Below, piece by piece: positions 44,358 through 52,663 of a stretch of 59,475 bases of DNA. Where the stretch lies: assembly GCA_964443245.1 (NCBI GenBank), contig CAYUEG010000009.1:1-59475 (forward strand), in the 5' to 3' direction. The position numbers and the translations under genes are program-made. Origin of the DNA: CANJDH01 sp964443245 (lineage in GTDB: Bacteria; Pseudomonadota; Gammaproteobacteria; Burkholderiales; JAEUOS01). The notes beneath the pieces were generated by a model. That model saw nothing but the letters and a program-made list of their open reading frames with translations, had not been told where the DNA came from and made no database searches. The first letter of the stretch is position 1. Each line of letters opens with the position of its first letter.

Positions 44358-45685
44358 GCACCGGCGCCCTGACAGCTGCCGGCGAGGCTGTTGACGGCAC
44401 TGCCCCCGCAACCAGCGTCGCTGCGCCCGCGGCACGCCTCACACGCACCGAACTGGCCGGCTACGGTGCACTGGGACTGCCACTGGCATTCGCCGCCCTG
44501 CCCCTGTACGTGTATGCGCCCAAGTTCTACGCCGAACTCGGGCTCTCGCTGGCGCTCTCCGGCGCGGTCCTGCTGGCCGCCCGCATTGCAGATGCGCTGA
44601 TTGATCCGTGGCTGGGCGCACTGTCCGATCGGGTACGCGCGCGCAAACGCTTCATCGCGGCCTTCCTGCTGCCCCTGGCACTGGGCATGTTCGCGCTGTT
44701 TCATCCGCCGGTCTCCGGCAGCGGCCCGCTGACCCTGTGGCTTTGTGCCTGTCTGGCCGTGGTCTACCTGGGCTTCTCGGGTGCCAACATAGCCTATCAG
44801 GCCTGGGGGGCGCGCGTCGGCCCTGCGCAACAGCGCACCGCTGTCACGGCCTGGCGCGAGGGGCTGGGGCTGGCCGGCGTGGTCATCGCATCCCTCTTGC
44901 CACAGTGGTTCGCCCCCACCATCGAGGCCGGCTTGCCGCAATCGAGCATCGCCTTTCTCGGCCTCCTCCTCGTTTGCGCTGCATTGACATTTCGCCTTGC
45001 CCCCCCCGGAGAACCGGCCAGGAGTGGCGCCCGGAACCATTCTCCGGCCACATCCAACATCGCCGTCGGAAGCGTGCTGGCAAGCCGGCGCTTTCGCGTG
45101 CTGCTGGGCGTGTTTGCGCTCAACGGCATTGCTTCGGCGATTCCCGCCACCCTGTTCCTGTTCTTCGTCGCCGATGTCCTTCAGGCCCCGCGCGCGGCCG
45201 GGCCGTTCCTGGCGGTGTATTTCCTTGCGGCCGCAGTGGCCATGCCTCTGTGGGTACGGATGGCCGCGCGCATCGGCAAGGAGGCGGCGTGGCTGGCTGC
45301 CATGGCACTGGCGATCGGCGCCTTTGTCTGGGCCTTTTTCCTCGGCGCCGGCGACACTACGGCCTTTGCCGTCATCTGCATTGCCTCCGGCGTGGCGCTC
45401 GGCGCCGACCTGGCGGTGCCGCCAGCCCTGTTGGCCGACGTGATCGAAGCCGACGGCGCCCAGGGCGGTGAGGGCGCCTACTTCGGCATCTGGAACCTCG
45501 TCACCAAACTCAATCTTGCCCTCGCAGCAGGGCTTACCCTGCCGGCGCTGGCCTGGGCCGGCTACACCTCCGGTTCGACTGCGCCCGCCGCCCTGGGCGC
45601 CCTGGCGGCGGCCTATTGCCTGGCGCCATGCCTGCTCAAGCTCGCGGCGGCGGCGCTCCTGGCGCGCTTTCGCGCATCGCCCTGA
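44354..45685 (+). CDS. MFS transporter (GPH-like)
   Basis: A 443-aa inner-membrane carrier with about 12 predicted helices. The loop motif DPWLGALSDRVRARKRF near residue 80 is the MFS motif A; helices such as LPLALGMFALF and VLAGPFLAVYFLAAAVAMPL follow. It resembles the glycoside-pentoside-hexuronide group, but members in this lipid cluster may move other compounds. GTG start overlapping the CHI-like stop (GTGA), so it is coupled to it. Substrate unknown. Confidence 0.85.
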   Translation: MSTGALTAAGEAVDGTAPATSVAAPAARLTRTELAGYGALGLPLAFAALPLYVYAPKFYAELGLSLALSGAVLLAARIADALIDPWLGALSDRVRARKRFIAAFLLPLALGMFALFHPPVSGSGPLTLWLCACLAVVYLGFSGANIAYQAWGARVGPAQQRTAVTAWREGLGLAGVVIASLLPQWFAPTIEAGLPQSSIAFLGLLLVCAALTFRLAPPGEPARSGARNHSPATSNIAVGSVLASRRFRVLLGVFALNGIASAIPATLFLFFVADVLQAPRAAGPFLAVYFLAAAVAMPLWVRMAARIGKEAAWLAAMALAIGAFVWAFFLGAGDTTAFAVICIASGVALGADLAVPPALLADVIEADGAQGGEGAYFGIWNLVTKLNLALAAGLTLPALAWAGYTSGSTAPAALGALAAAYCLAPCLLKLAAAALLARFRASP

Positions 45686-45741
45686 ATCCACCCTACGGCA
45701 TCTGCCCTCCCTTTCTCCCCATCGCTACCGAAAGTCCCACC

Positions 45742-46299
45742 ATGCTGAAACCTCTCCGCCATCCCTTGCGCCTCCTTGCCCTCCTCGCCCTAGCCTTCAG
45801 CATCACGATGACCGCAGGTTGCTCCAGCGTGCCGGTCGATACCTACAAGGCCGAAAAACCGGTCCTGGAGCTGGACAAGTATTTCAACGGAACGCTCGAT
45901 GCCTGGGGCATGTTCCAGGATCGCTCCGGCAAGGTGATCAAGCGCTTCACGGTGGTCATGCGCGGTACCTGGGTGGGTGATACCGGCACACTCGATGAAG
46001 ACTTCACCTACTCCGACGGTACCAAGGAGAAACGCATCTGGACCATCAAGAAGCTGCCCGGCGGGCGTTACACCGGAACTGCCGCTGATGTCGCCGGCGA
46101 GGCTGCCGGCAGCGCCGTCGGCAACGCGCTGAACTGGAAGTACGTGCTCAAGCTCCCGGTGGACGGTAAAGTGGTGGAAGTCGATTTCGACGACTGGATG
46201 TTCCTGATCGACGACAAGGTCATGCTCAATCGCGCCGAAATGAGCAAGTTCGGTTTCAAGCTGGGCGAGGTCACCCTGTCGTTCACCAAGCGCAATTGA
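45742..46299 (+). CDS. DUF3833 lipoprotein
   Basis: A 185-aa lipoprotein. The signal peptide LLALLALAFSITMTAG ends in the lipobox TAGCSS (Cys at about residue 27). The mature part fits DUF3833: YFNGTLDAWGMFQDRSGKVI, DEDFTYSDGTKEKRIW and NWKYVLKLPVDGKVVEVDFDDWMF, a lipocalin-like beta pattern. It would sit at the periplasmic face of a membrane. The family regularly co-occurs with the preceding genes; function is not known. Confidence 0.88.
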   Translation: MLKPLRHPLRLLALLALAFSITMTAGCSSVPVDTYKAEKPVLELDKYFNGTLDAWGMFQDRSGKVIKRFTVVMRGTWVGDTGTLDEDFTYSDGTKEKRIWTIKKLPGGRYTGTAADVAGEAAGSAVGNALNWKYVLKLPVDGKVVEVDFDDWMFLIDDKVMLNRAEMSKFGFKLGEVTLSFTKRN

Positions 46300-47087
46300 A
46301 GACACCCGTGTCCCTGAACCGGCCCATCCGCGACTGGCGCGGCAAACGCGTCTGGATTGTCGGTGCCTCCACCGGCATCGGTGCCGCGCTGGCACGTCAG
46401 CTGGCCGCCAGCGGTGCGCGCCTGGCCCTGTCAGCCCGCTCGGCCGACAAACTGGCCGCGCTGGCGGCAGATTGCAAGGATGCACTGGTACTGCCGCTGG
46501 ATGTGCGCGATGCGCCGGCGCTCGCCGCCGCGCATCAGTCCATCCGCGCCAGCTGGGGCGCGCTCGATGTCGCGATTCTCAATGCCGGCACGTATGCCCC
46601 GATGCGCGCCGACCAGTTCGATCTGGCGCACATGGACGAACATTTCGCCGTGAACTTTCACGGCGTGACCAACAGCCTGGCGGCCCTGCTGCCCGACTTC
46701 GTGGCACGGGCGGGAGAGCATCCGCTAATCGCCATCGTCTCCAGCGTGGCCGGTTTTGCCGGGCTGCCCAAATCCCTGGCGTACGGGCCTTCCAAGGCGG
46801 CGCTCATCAATCTGGCCGAAACGCTGTACCTGGATCTGGCGCCACTGGGCATCGGCATCACGTTGATCAATCCGGGCTTTGTCGACACGCCGCTGACAAA
46901 ACAGAACGATTTCAAGATGCCGGCCCTGATCAGCGCCGATGAAGCGGCCACCGAAATCGTCGCCGGCTTTGCGCGCGGCGAGTTCGAAATCCATTTTCCG
47001 AAACGTTTCACCCGCACCATGAAAGCCTTGCGCCTCCTGCCCTACGGCGCCTACTTTGCCGCAGTTCGCAAATCCACCGGGCTATGA
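46296..47087 (+). CDS. short-chain dehydrogenase/reductase
   Basis: A 263-aa SDR. The cofactor motif is VGASTGIGAALARQL near residue 21; NAGTYAP near 91, catalytic Ser in IVSSVAG near 148 and YGPSKAA near 161 complete the active site. It keeps the C-terminal region with KRFTRTMKALRLLPY. TTG at 46296 overlaps the DUF3833 stop (TTGA); GTG at 46308 is an equally plausible start. Part of the lipid/photo-stress gene run. Substrate unknown. Confidence 0.88.
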   Translation: MKTPVSLNRPIRDWRGKRVWIVGASTGIGAALARQLAASGARLALSARSADKLAALAADCKDALVLPLDVRDAPALAAAHQSIRASWGALDVAILNAGTYAPMRADQFDLAHMDEHFAVNFHGVTNSLAALLPDFVARAGEHPLIAIVSSVAGFAGLPKSLAYGPSKAALINLAETLYLDLAPLGIGITLINPGFVDTPLTKQNDFKMPALISADEAATEIVAGFARGEFEIHFPKRFTRTMKALRLLPYGAYFAAVRKSTGL

Positions 47088-47097
47088 TGGGGGCACC

Positions 47098-47568
47098 ATG
47101 AGCACTGCGCATCCTCCCCAGAACACACACCGAAACGCAGCGCCCTCGGCGCGCCTGGCGCGCGTCATCGCTTTCTTCGAGACGATCACGCTGGCGGAGG
47201 TGGCACAGCTTGGCCAGCACTACACGGAAGATGCCTGGTTCAAGGATCCGTTCAATGAAGTCACCGGGCACGCGCCGATGCGGCGCATTTTCGAGCACAT
47301 GTTCGAGCAGGTACATGAACCGCGCTTCGTGATCCTCGAGGCGGTCGAGCAGGGCGATGCCGCCTTCCTCACCTGGGAGTTCCGCTTTCGCATGAAGCGT
47401 TTCGATACGGTGACGGTACAGGTGGTGCGCGGCGCCTCACACCTGCGCTTCGCTGCCGACGACCGCGTCCACTATCACCGCGACTACTGGGACGCCGCCG
47501 AAGAACTCTACGAAAAGCTGCCGCTGGTCGGCAGTCTGATGCGCATCCTCAAACGGCAGGCCGGCTAG
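47098..47568 (+). CDS. NTF2-like (SnoaL-type) protein
   Basis: A 156-aa protein with the NTF2/SnoaL cone fold pattern: LARVIAFFETITLAEVAQLGQHYTEDAWFKDPFNEVTG at residues 20-57, and FRMKRFDTVTVQVVRGASHLRF. The ATG at 47098 has a GGGGG site upstream. A family member ends several clusters of this gene order, usually called nuclear transport factor 2 family protein. No catalytic activity can be claimed. It is the last gene of the rightward run and is convergent with the BON lipoprotein. Confidence 0.85.
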   Translation: MSTAHPPQNTHRNAAPSARLARVIAFFETITLAEVAQLGQHYTEDAWFKDPFNEVTGHAPMRRIFEHMFEQVHEPRFVILEAVEQGDAAFLTWEFRFRMKRFDTVTVQVVRGASHLRFAADDRVHYHRDYWDAAEELYEKLPLVGSLMRILKRQAG

Positions 47569-47596
47569 CGCGCCTCACCCTCGGCCGCAACAACCG

Positions 47597-47629
47597 GCCG
47601 CAAACCCTTGTGCACCAACGGTTTGCGGC
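47597..47629 (+). repeat. dispersed CACCAACG repeat, copy G (perfect hairpin)
   Basis: GCCGCAAACC (47597-47606) pairs perfectly with GGTTTGCGGC (47620-47629) around the loop CTTGTGCACCAAC. It lies in the 92-bp gap between two convergent genes, so it may end transcription from both sides. It has 10 perfect pairs, the strongest structure among the copies. Confidence 0.75.
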
Positions 47630-47660
47630 GTATGGTCCGGCCCGGTCCGGAGCGAAGGCC

Positions 47661-48266
47661 TTACTTCTTGGCCGGTTCTTCCGCCCGGCGCGGTGCCACC
47701 GGAATGTATTCGAACACCTTGACGACCTGCTTGACACCGCTGGTCCGCGCCGCCACCTGCGCGCCGCGCTCACCTTCCTCGCGGGTGACCAGGCCCATCA
47801 GGTAGACCACACCGGCTTCGGTCACCACCTTGAAGGCATTGGCCAGGACTGACGGGTCGTCCACCATGTTGCCTTTGACCTTGCCCGTGAGGATCGAATC
47901 GTTGGTGCGTGCCGTCAGCGATGACACGCCGGCGATTTGCAACTCATTGACGATCGACGCGACGTTCTCGACGCCGCTCACAATTTTCTCGGCCTCGGCC
48001 TTGGCCGCCGCGTCCGGCACTTCCCCGGTGAGCAATACCTTGCGGTTGAAACTGGTAACGTTGATATGGCTGCGCCCGCCCAGCTTCTCGCTCAGACGGC
48101 CTTCGGCCTTGACGTAGATCGCGCGGTCTTCCGTCTGTGCGCCAAGGGTGCGACGATCGTCCACCGCCAGCGCCCCGGCCGCGATGCCGCCAGCCACCAC
48201 AGGGACGCAACCTTGCAGGAGCGGTACCGCCATCACGGCGGCCAGCAGTACGGGTGCACATTTCAT
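47661..48266 (-). CDS. BON-domain outer-membrane lipoprotein (DolP/YraP-like)
   Basis: A 201-aa lipoprotein. Signal peptide MKCAPVLLAAVMAVPLLQGC with lipobox LLQGC (Cys at residue 20). Two BON domains follow (about 45-112 and 125-190; HINVTSFNRKVLLTGEVPD, VLANAFKVVTEAGVVYLMG), the pattern of YraP/DolP, which acts in outer-membrane integrity. It is the last gene of the lpoA-yraN-diaA-dolP row, the same order as in E. coli. ATG at 48266 has GGGAGAAG upstream and shares one base with the diaA-like stop. Confidence 0.9.
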   Translation of the reverse strand: MKCAPVLLAAVMAVPLLQGCVPVVAGGIAAGALAVDDRRTLGAQTEDRAIYVKAEGRLSEKLGGRSHINVTSFNRKVLLTGEVPDAAAKAEAEKIVSGVENVASIVNELQIAGVSSLTARTNDSILTGKVKGNMVDDPSVLANAFKVVTEAGVVYLMGLVTREEGERGAQVAARTSGVKQVVKVFEYIPVAPRRAEEPAKK

Positions 48267-48856
48267 CAGTCTTCTCCCATCAACGAACAATCGATGCCAT
48301 CGCACATGCAGTGGATGGCGAGCAGGTGCACTTCCTGGATCCGCGCCGTGCGCGTAGCCGGCACCCTGATTTCGACATCGCCTTCGCCCAGCAGTTGCGC
48401 GATCTTGCCGCCGTCCTTGCCGGTCAGGGCCACCACGCGCATCTCGCGCGCGTGGGCGGTCTCGATGGCGGCCAGCACGTTGCCCGAATTGCCGCTGGTG
48501 GAAATGGCCAGCAGCACATCGCCAGGCTGGCCCAGCGCCTCGACCTGCTTGACGAACACCTGGTTGTAATCGTAATCGTTGGCGATCGCCGTCAGGATCG
48601 ACGAATCGGTGGTCAGGGCAATCGCCGCCAGACCGGGACGCTCGCGTTCGAAGCGCCCGACCAGCTCTGCCGCAAAGTGCTGGGCATCGCCAGCCGAACC
48701 GCCATTGCCGCAGGCCAGGATCTTGCCGCCGTTCATCAACGCATTGACCATCGCCTGGGCACCATCGGCGATGGCGCCGTCAATCTGGTTGAGGGCTGCC
48801 TGCTTGGTCTCGATGCTGGCCTGAAAATGCTCGCGCACACGGGCACGCAAATCCAT
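48266..48856 (-). CDS. diaA: SIS-domain protein, DiaA-like (phosphoheptose isomerase family)
   Basis: A 196-aa SIS protein. It has ACGNGGSAGDAQHFAAEL near residue 48-65, AISTSGNSGNVLAAIE near 113 and TARIQEVHLLAIHCMCDGID at the end. The C-terminal RTARIQEVHLL pattern and the yraN/BON neighbours fit DiaA, the DnaA-initiator-associating factor. The closely related GmhA (sedoheptulose-7-phosphate isomerase for LPS heptose) has similar motifs, so GmhA function cannot be excluded. One-base overlap with the downstream BON gene. Confidence 0.85.
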   Translation of the reverse strand: MDLRARVREHFQASIETKQAALNQIDGAIADGAQAMVNALMNGGKILACGNGGSAGDAQHFAAELVGRFERERPGLAAIALTTDSSILTAIANDYDYNQVFVKQVEALGQPGDVLLAISTSGNSGNVLAAIETAHAREMRVVALTGKDGGKIAQLLGEGDVEIRVPATRTARIQEVHLLAIHCMCDGIDCSLMGED

Positions 48857-48929
48857 GGATTGCCTTCGGATGATGGGATGGGCTGATTATAGCCGCCACC
48901 CCCTGCCTGCACTCTGAAACGATGGTGTT

Positions 48930-49331
48930 TCAGAGTGTAAAAGCGGCCTTTACCCAATCGACCGCAGCCGCATCCAGGGTTGACAGGAGCACGCAGTCAA
49001 AGCGGCACGGCGCTTCCCGCTGGCGCATCAGGTAGTGCATGGCGGCCGCCACGATACGGCGCTGCTTGCGCGCGTCGATGCTCTCGGCGGCGCTGGCAAA
49101 GGCACCCTTGCCGCGCAGGCGCACCTCGACAAACACCAGCGTGGCGCCATCGCGCATGATGAGGTCCACTTCGCCCATGCGGCAGCGGTAGTTGCGCGCC
49201 AGCAGCACCAGGCCGTGGTGCTGGAGGTATTCCAGCGCCAGCTGCTCGGCGGCGTCCCCGCGGGCCTTGGTGGCGGGCGTTGCACCACGCGGACGGCCGC
49301 GCCCGGCATTGCCGGCGGGCACCCCTGTCAC
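48930..49331 (-). CDS. yraN: YraN family protein (UPF0102, endonuclease-like)
   Basis: A 133-aa YraN protein with KARGDAAEQLALEYLQHHGLVLLARNYRCRMGEVDLI in the N-terminal half, and the PD-(D/E)XK-type pattern GEVDLIMRDGATLVFVEVRLR followed by IDARKQRRI. It is predicted to be a DNA nuclease-fold protein; in bacteria its role is undefined. It overlaps the lpoA-like gene (ends 49328) by four bases, and sits in the usual lpoA-yraN-diaA order. Confidence 0.9.
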   Translation of the reverse strand: MTGVPAGNAGRGRPRGATPATKARGDAAEQLALEYLQHHGLVLLARNYRCRMGEVDLIMRDGATLVFVEVRLRGKGAFASAAESIDARKQRRIVAAAMHYLMRQREAPCRFDCVLLSTLDAAAVDWVKAAFTL

Positions 49332-50506
49332 CGGACGATGACCGCGTCACCATCGCGGAATTCGACTTCGGTGAGCGTGCGCGCGATCAGTCCGTCCTGC
49401 ACCTTGAGCCGGCCGGTAGCGCCATCAAGCTCAAACGTGCCATGGCCCTGGGAAAGCATCAGCGCCACACGCCAGGCATCCACACCAAGCGCGTAAAGGC
49501 GTTCGAGCTCGGCCGACAGGGGCGCTGTCGGCCGGGCCACCGCATTGGGCTCGGCGGCACGGTGCAACCACGGCATGTCCATGAAGCGCACGCCGTTCAG
49601 GTCGTGCACCTTCTGCGCATCGTCGCGCGGGGCTCCGGTGAACACCTGCGCCGTGGCGATCAGATTGGCACTGCGCCCCAGGTAAGGGCGCAACAGGCGG
49701 GCTGTCTGCGCATCGACGGCAAGGAACACCACGTCCGCCCTGGCGCGCTCAACCTCCTGACGCACACGCGCCAGGTTGCCGGCATACTCGATCACGTCTC
49801 CCACCCGGCCGCCCTGTTTGATCCAGGTCTCGGTGAAAGCGGCTGCGGCCCGCTTGTGCAGGGCCGACGCGCTGCTCACCACAATGGCGTTGCGCGCCTC
49901 GTTGCGCCACGCGGCCTGGGCCGCCCCCTGCGCTTCGAACTCGATGTTGAGGGTGAGGGCACGCATCCCGGCCGGCAGCCTCGGGATGGTCAATGGTGCG
50001 TCGGCAGTCATCTCCGGCAGGTTGAGCACCAGGGTGGGCACCGGCATGGCTTCTGCCATCAGGGCCCCGACCTCGGCGCGCGTCAGCGGCCCCACCACCA
50101 CGAGCGCGCTGGCGGCCGCATCGCGATAGGCTGCCAGCACCTGCGCAGCGGAACCATCGGTCTCGATCAGGCGCACGGCCGGCTTGTCCTTGTCGGCCTC
50201 GCGCGCCGCCATGAAACCGGCACGCGTGGCTTCTGCCGCGCGCGCCAAGGCTGCCATGCGCAGCGGCAGGATCAGTGCAACACCCGAGCGCGCAACGGGT
50301 GCAACGGCGGGTGCAGCAGGGGCTCCAGCGGCGGGGGCGGGGGCGGGAGCCATGGCAGGGGGTGCATTGGCCGCCACCGGCGTCGGCGTCATCGGCGTGT
50401 CGGCAGCGCTTGCCGCAGCCGGCTGGGCCAAGCACAATGCGGGAAGCGCCATGCACGCTCCTGCAGCACACAGGGCGGCGACGGCGCGGCGCCAGGGGCG
50501 CATCAT
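49328..50506 (-). CDS. penicillin-binding protein activator (LpoA/LppC-like)
   Basis: A 392-aa exported protein of the LppC/type-1 periplasmic-binding-fold family. Signal peptide about residues 1-29 (ALCAAGACMALPALCLAQ), then an Ala/Pro-rich linker, then ALILPLRMAALARAAEATRAGFMAARE, YRDAAASALVVVGPLTRAEVG and the C-terminal HGTFELDGATGRLKVQDG. No clear lipobox Cys at the cleavage site, unlike E. coli LpoA. It is upstream of yraN and divergent from rsmI, as in E. coli. ATG at 50506 or 50503. Confidence 0.82.
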   Translation of the reverse strand: MMRPWRRAVAALCAAGACMALPALCLAQPAAASAADTPMTPTPVAANAPPAMAPAPAPAAGAPAAPAVAPVARSGVALILPLRMAALARAAEATRAGFMAAREADKDKPAVRLIETDGSAAQVLAAYRDAAASALVVVGPLTRAEVGALMAEAMPVPTLVLNLPEMTADAPLTIPRLPAGMRALTLNIEFEAQGAAQAAWRNEARNAIVVSSASALHKRAAAAFTETWIKQGGRVGDVIEYAGNLARVRQEVERARADVVFLAVDAQTARLLRPYLGRSANLIATAQVFTGAPRDDAQKVHDLNGVRFMDMPWLHRAAEPNAVARPTAPLSAELERLYALGVDAWRVALMLSQGHGTFELDGATGRLKVQDGLIARTLTEVEFRDGDAVIVR

Positions 50507-50656
50507 CCACCCTTCTTCCGGACTGCCCCACGCACCTTGCACACGATGGCCGATCAAGAACACTCCCCGACAGGGAAAACAACAGGGCAAGAAACCGTGC
50601 AATCACCAGAGCCGCAGACCGCACGACCGCTGCCGGACCAGGAGGGCAGCGCGGTG

Positions 50657-51490
50657 ATGACCGCCGGATTATATGTGGTGGCCACACCGCTCGGAAACCT
50701 CGATGACATCACCTTGCGTGCACTGGCGGTGCTGCGCAGTGTTGCCCTGATCGCCGCGGAAGACACGCGCACCTCCGCCACTCTGCTGCGGCACTTCGGC
50801 GTGACTGCACCCACGCTGGCCGCGCACGAGCACAACGAGCATGAAGCCGCCACACGCATCGTCGCCGCGCTCACCGGCGGGCATGCGGTGGCGCTGATCA
50901 GCGATGCCGGCACCCCTGCGGTGTCGGACCCGGGCGCACGCATCGTGCGCGCGGTACGCAAGGCCGGCTTTCCCGTGATCCCCGTTCCAGGCCCGAACGC
51001 CGCGATTGCGGCGCTGTCGGTTTCCGGCCTGGAGGGGCCGTTCCATTTCGCCGGCTTCCTCGCCCCCAAAAGCGGCGCGCGGCGCAAGCAGCTTGCGGCC
51101 TTGAAGCCGCTCGCCGCTACGCTGGTGCTGTACGAAGCCCCGCATCGCATCCTCGATCTGGCGGCAGACCTGGCGCTGGAACTGGAGCCGGCACGTGAAG
51201 TGGTGATCGCGCGCGAGTTGACCAAGCGCTTCGAGACCCTGCATGCCTGCCGCATTGACCAATTGGCGGGCTGGCTTGCCGCCGATGCCAACCAGCAGCG
51301 CGGCGAATTTGTGGTGCTGGTGGAAGGTGCGCCGGAAGCCACCGGCATGGACGCCGAGGCACTGCGCGTGCTCGACCTGCTGCTGGCCGAGATGCCGGTC
51401 AAGTCAGCCGCCGCACTGGCCGCCAGGATCACCGGGCAAGCGAAGAACGACCTGTATGCCGCCGCCCTTGCGCGCAAGCAGCAGGCGTAA
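50657..51490 (+). CDS. rsmI: 16S rRNA (cytidine(1402)-2'-O)-methyltransferase RsmI
   Basis: A 277-aa tetrapyrrole-methylase-fold enzyme that adds the 2'-O-methyl group to C1402 of 16S rRNA. It shows LYVVATPLGNLDDITLRAL at the start, AAEDTRTSATLLRHFGV near 35, SDAGTPAVSDPG near 83 and VPGPNAAIAALSVSGL near 110. A GGAGGG site lies 10 bases before ATG 50657 and 7 bases before GTG 50654; either may be used. A longer form from 50546 is less likely. Divergent from the lpoA-like gene over 150 bp. Confidence 0.93.
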   Translation: MTAGLYVVATPLGNLDDITLRALAVLRSVALIAAEDTRTSATLLRHFGVTAPTLAAHEHNEHEAATRIVAALTGGHAVALISDAGTPAVSDPGARIVRAVRKAGFPVIPVPGPNAAIAALSVSGLEGPFHFAGFLAPKSGARRKQLAALKPLAATLVLYEAPHRILDLAADLALELEPAREVVIARELTKRFETLHACRIDQLAGWLAADANQQRGEFVVLVEGAPEATGMDAEALRVLDLLLAEMPVKSAAALAARITGQAKNDLYAAALARKQQA

Positions 51491-51509
51491 TGCGGCTTGC
51501 CGTAATGGC

Positions 51510-52652
51510 TTACCTGAGCACGAACACCGGCTTGAGCTGCAGGGTCTCGCGGATCCGCTCGGCGATCTTGTTGGCCTCGTCACGGTTCTTGTACGGGCCG
51601 ATCTGCACCCGGTTCACCGCACCGCCGGGCACCACAAAGATCGTGTCCGTGAGCCAGGCCAGTTCACGCGCGACGCGCGCCTTGAAACTCTCGGCGTTGT
51701 CGCGCGCGCCGAACGCGCCGATCTGCAGGTAGACGCCATCGGGCTGGGTGGCCGTGGGCAAGGTCGTGGTGGCAGGCTCCGGTGCGGCTGCCGGCACCGG
51801 CGTTGCNNNNNNNNNNNNNNNNNNNNNNNNNNNNNNNNNNNNNNNNNNNNNNNNNNNNNNNNNNNNNNNNNNNNNNNNNNNNNNNNNNNNNNNNNNNNNN
51901 NNNNNNTCGCCAGAAGCGTTGGTGGGAGCGCCTCTCCCGGCCGTGGCTGATCCGGCTGAAGCCACCAGTGGCGGCCGGTCGCCTTCCCGCACGCGCACCA
52001 CATCGACCAGCGCACTGCCCTGGTTGATGTAGTCCAGCTTCAGCGCGGCAGTATAGGAAAGATCGATGATGCGATCCGAGTGGAACGGCCCGCGGTCGTT
52101 CACCCGCACCACCACGCTGCGCCCATTGGCCACGTTGGTCACGCGCACATAGCTGGGGATCGGCAGCGTCGGGTGCGCCGCCGTCATCGCGTACATGTCG
52201 TAGGGCTCGCCGGATGATGTTTTCTGCCCGTGGAACTTGCGTCCGTACCAGGAGCCGATGCCGCGCTGCATGAAGGGGCGGTTGTCGGTGAACGGCTGGT
52301 AGGTCCTGCCGAACACCACGTAATTGCGGTTGGTGGCGGAGCGCAGCGGCGGTTCATCACGCGGAATCGCGTCCGGGGTCTGCTCCAGATTCGGGGGAGG
52401 ATTGTCACCGGGGCCATCATCCTGGTAGTAGCCACCCCCGCGCCGCTGCACCACCGGCGGCATCACCGGTGCCGGTGCGCGTGACACCTGGGGCTGCGGG
52501 ATCGGCGAGGTCGATTCCTGTGGCGTGCGCTGCGGTGCAGGCGGGCTGCTGCCGCCGAACGGATTCAGTGCGCCGCAGCCGCTGACGAGCAAGGCCATGC
52601 CGACCACACTGCCGCGGACCGGCAAACGCAAGGGAGCACGCCTGGTCAACAT
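51510..52652 (-). CDS. rlpA: septal ring lytic transglycosylase RlpA (contains an assembly gap)
   Basis: About 380 aa as assembled. Lipobox LLVSGCGA near residue 27, Pro-rich linker, DPBB catalytic domain (GIGSWYGRKFHGQKTSSGE...MTAAHPTLPIPSYVRVTN...VRVNDRGPFHSDRIIDLSY), linker broken by 100 N, then a C-terminal SPOR domain (VYLQIGAFGARDNAESF...NRVQIGPYKNRDEAN). It cleaves denuded peptidoglycan at the division septum. Both sides of the gap are in frame for a 100-base length, which may be chance as 100 N is a placeholder. ATG at 52652; GTG at 52661 also possible. Confidence 0.88.
   Translation of the reverse strand: MLTRRAPLRLPVRGSVVGMALLVSGCGALNPFGGSSPPAPQRTPQESTSPIPQPQVSRAPAPVMPPVVQRRGGGYYQDDGPGDNPPPNLEQTPDAIPRDEPPLRSATNRNYVVFGRTYQPFTDNRPFMQRGIGSWYGRKFHGQKTSSGEPYDMYAMTAAHPTLPIPSYVRVTNVANGRSVVVRVNDRGPFHSDRIIDLSYTAALKLDYINQGSALVDVVRVREGDRPPLVASAGSATAGRGAPTNASGXXXXXXXXXXXXXXXXXXXXXXXXXXXXXXXXXXATPVPAAAPEPATTTLPTATQPDGVYLQIGAFGARDNAESFKARVARELAWLTDTIFVVPGGAVNRVQIGPYKNRDEANKIAERIRETLQLKPVFVLR
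51807..51906. other. 100-N assembly gap
   Basis: Exactly 100 unknown bases within the rlpA linker. The round number is the usual placeholder for a gap of unknown size. The gap ends directly next to repeat copy H, so repeats probably caused the assembly break. Confidence 0.9.
51909..51942 (-). repeat. dispersed CACCAACG repeat, copy H (inside rlpA)
   Basis: On the + strand GCGTTGGTGGGAGCGCCTCT then CCCGG, that is, the core reversed. GGGAG (51924-51928) pairs with CTCCC (51934-51938) in a small hairpin. In rlpA it reads GAPTNAS within the disordered linker. It borders the gap. Confidence 0.65.
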
Positions 52653-52663
52653 GGTCAGCACGC

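Noticed and set aside
51491..51509. RNase P RNA gene next to rsmI, as in some relatives
   Set aside because: Only 19 bases lie between rsmI and rlpA; there is no space for it.
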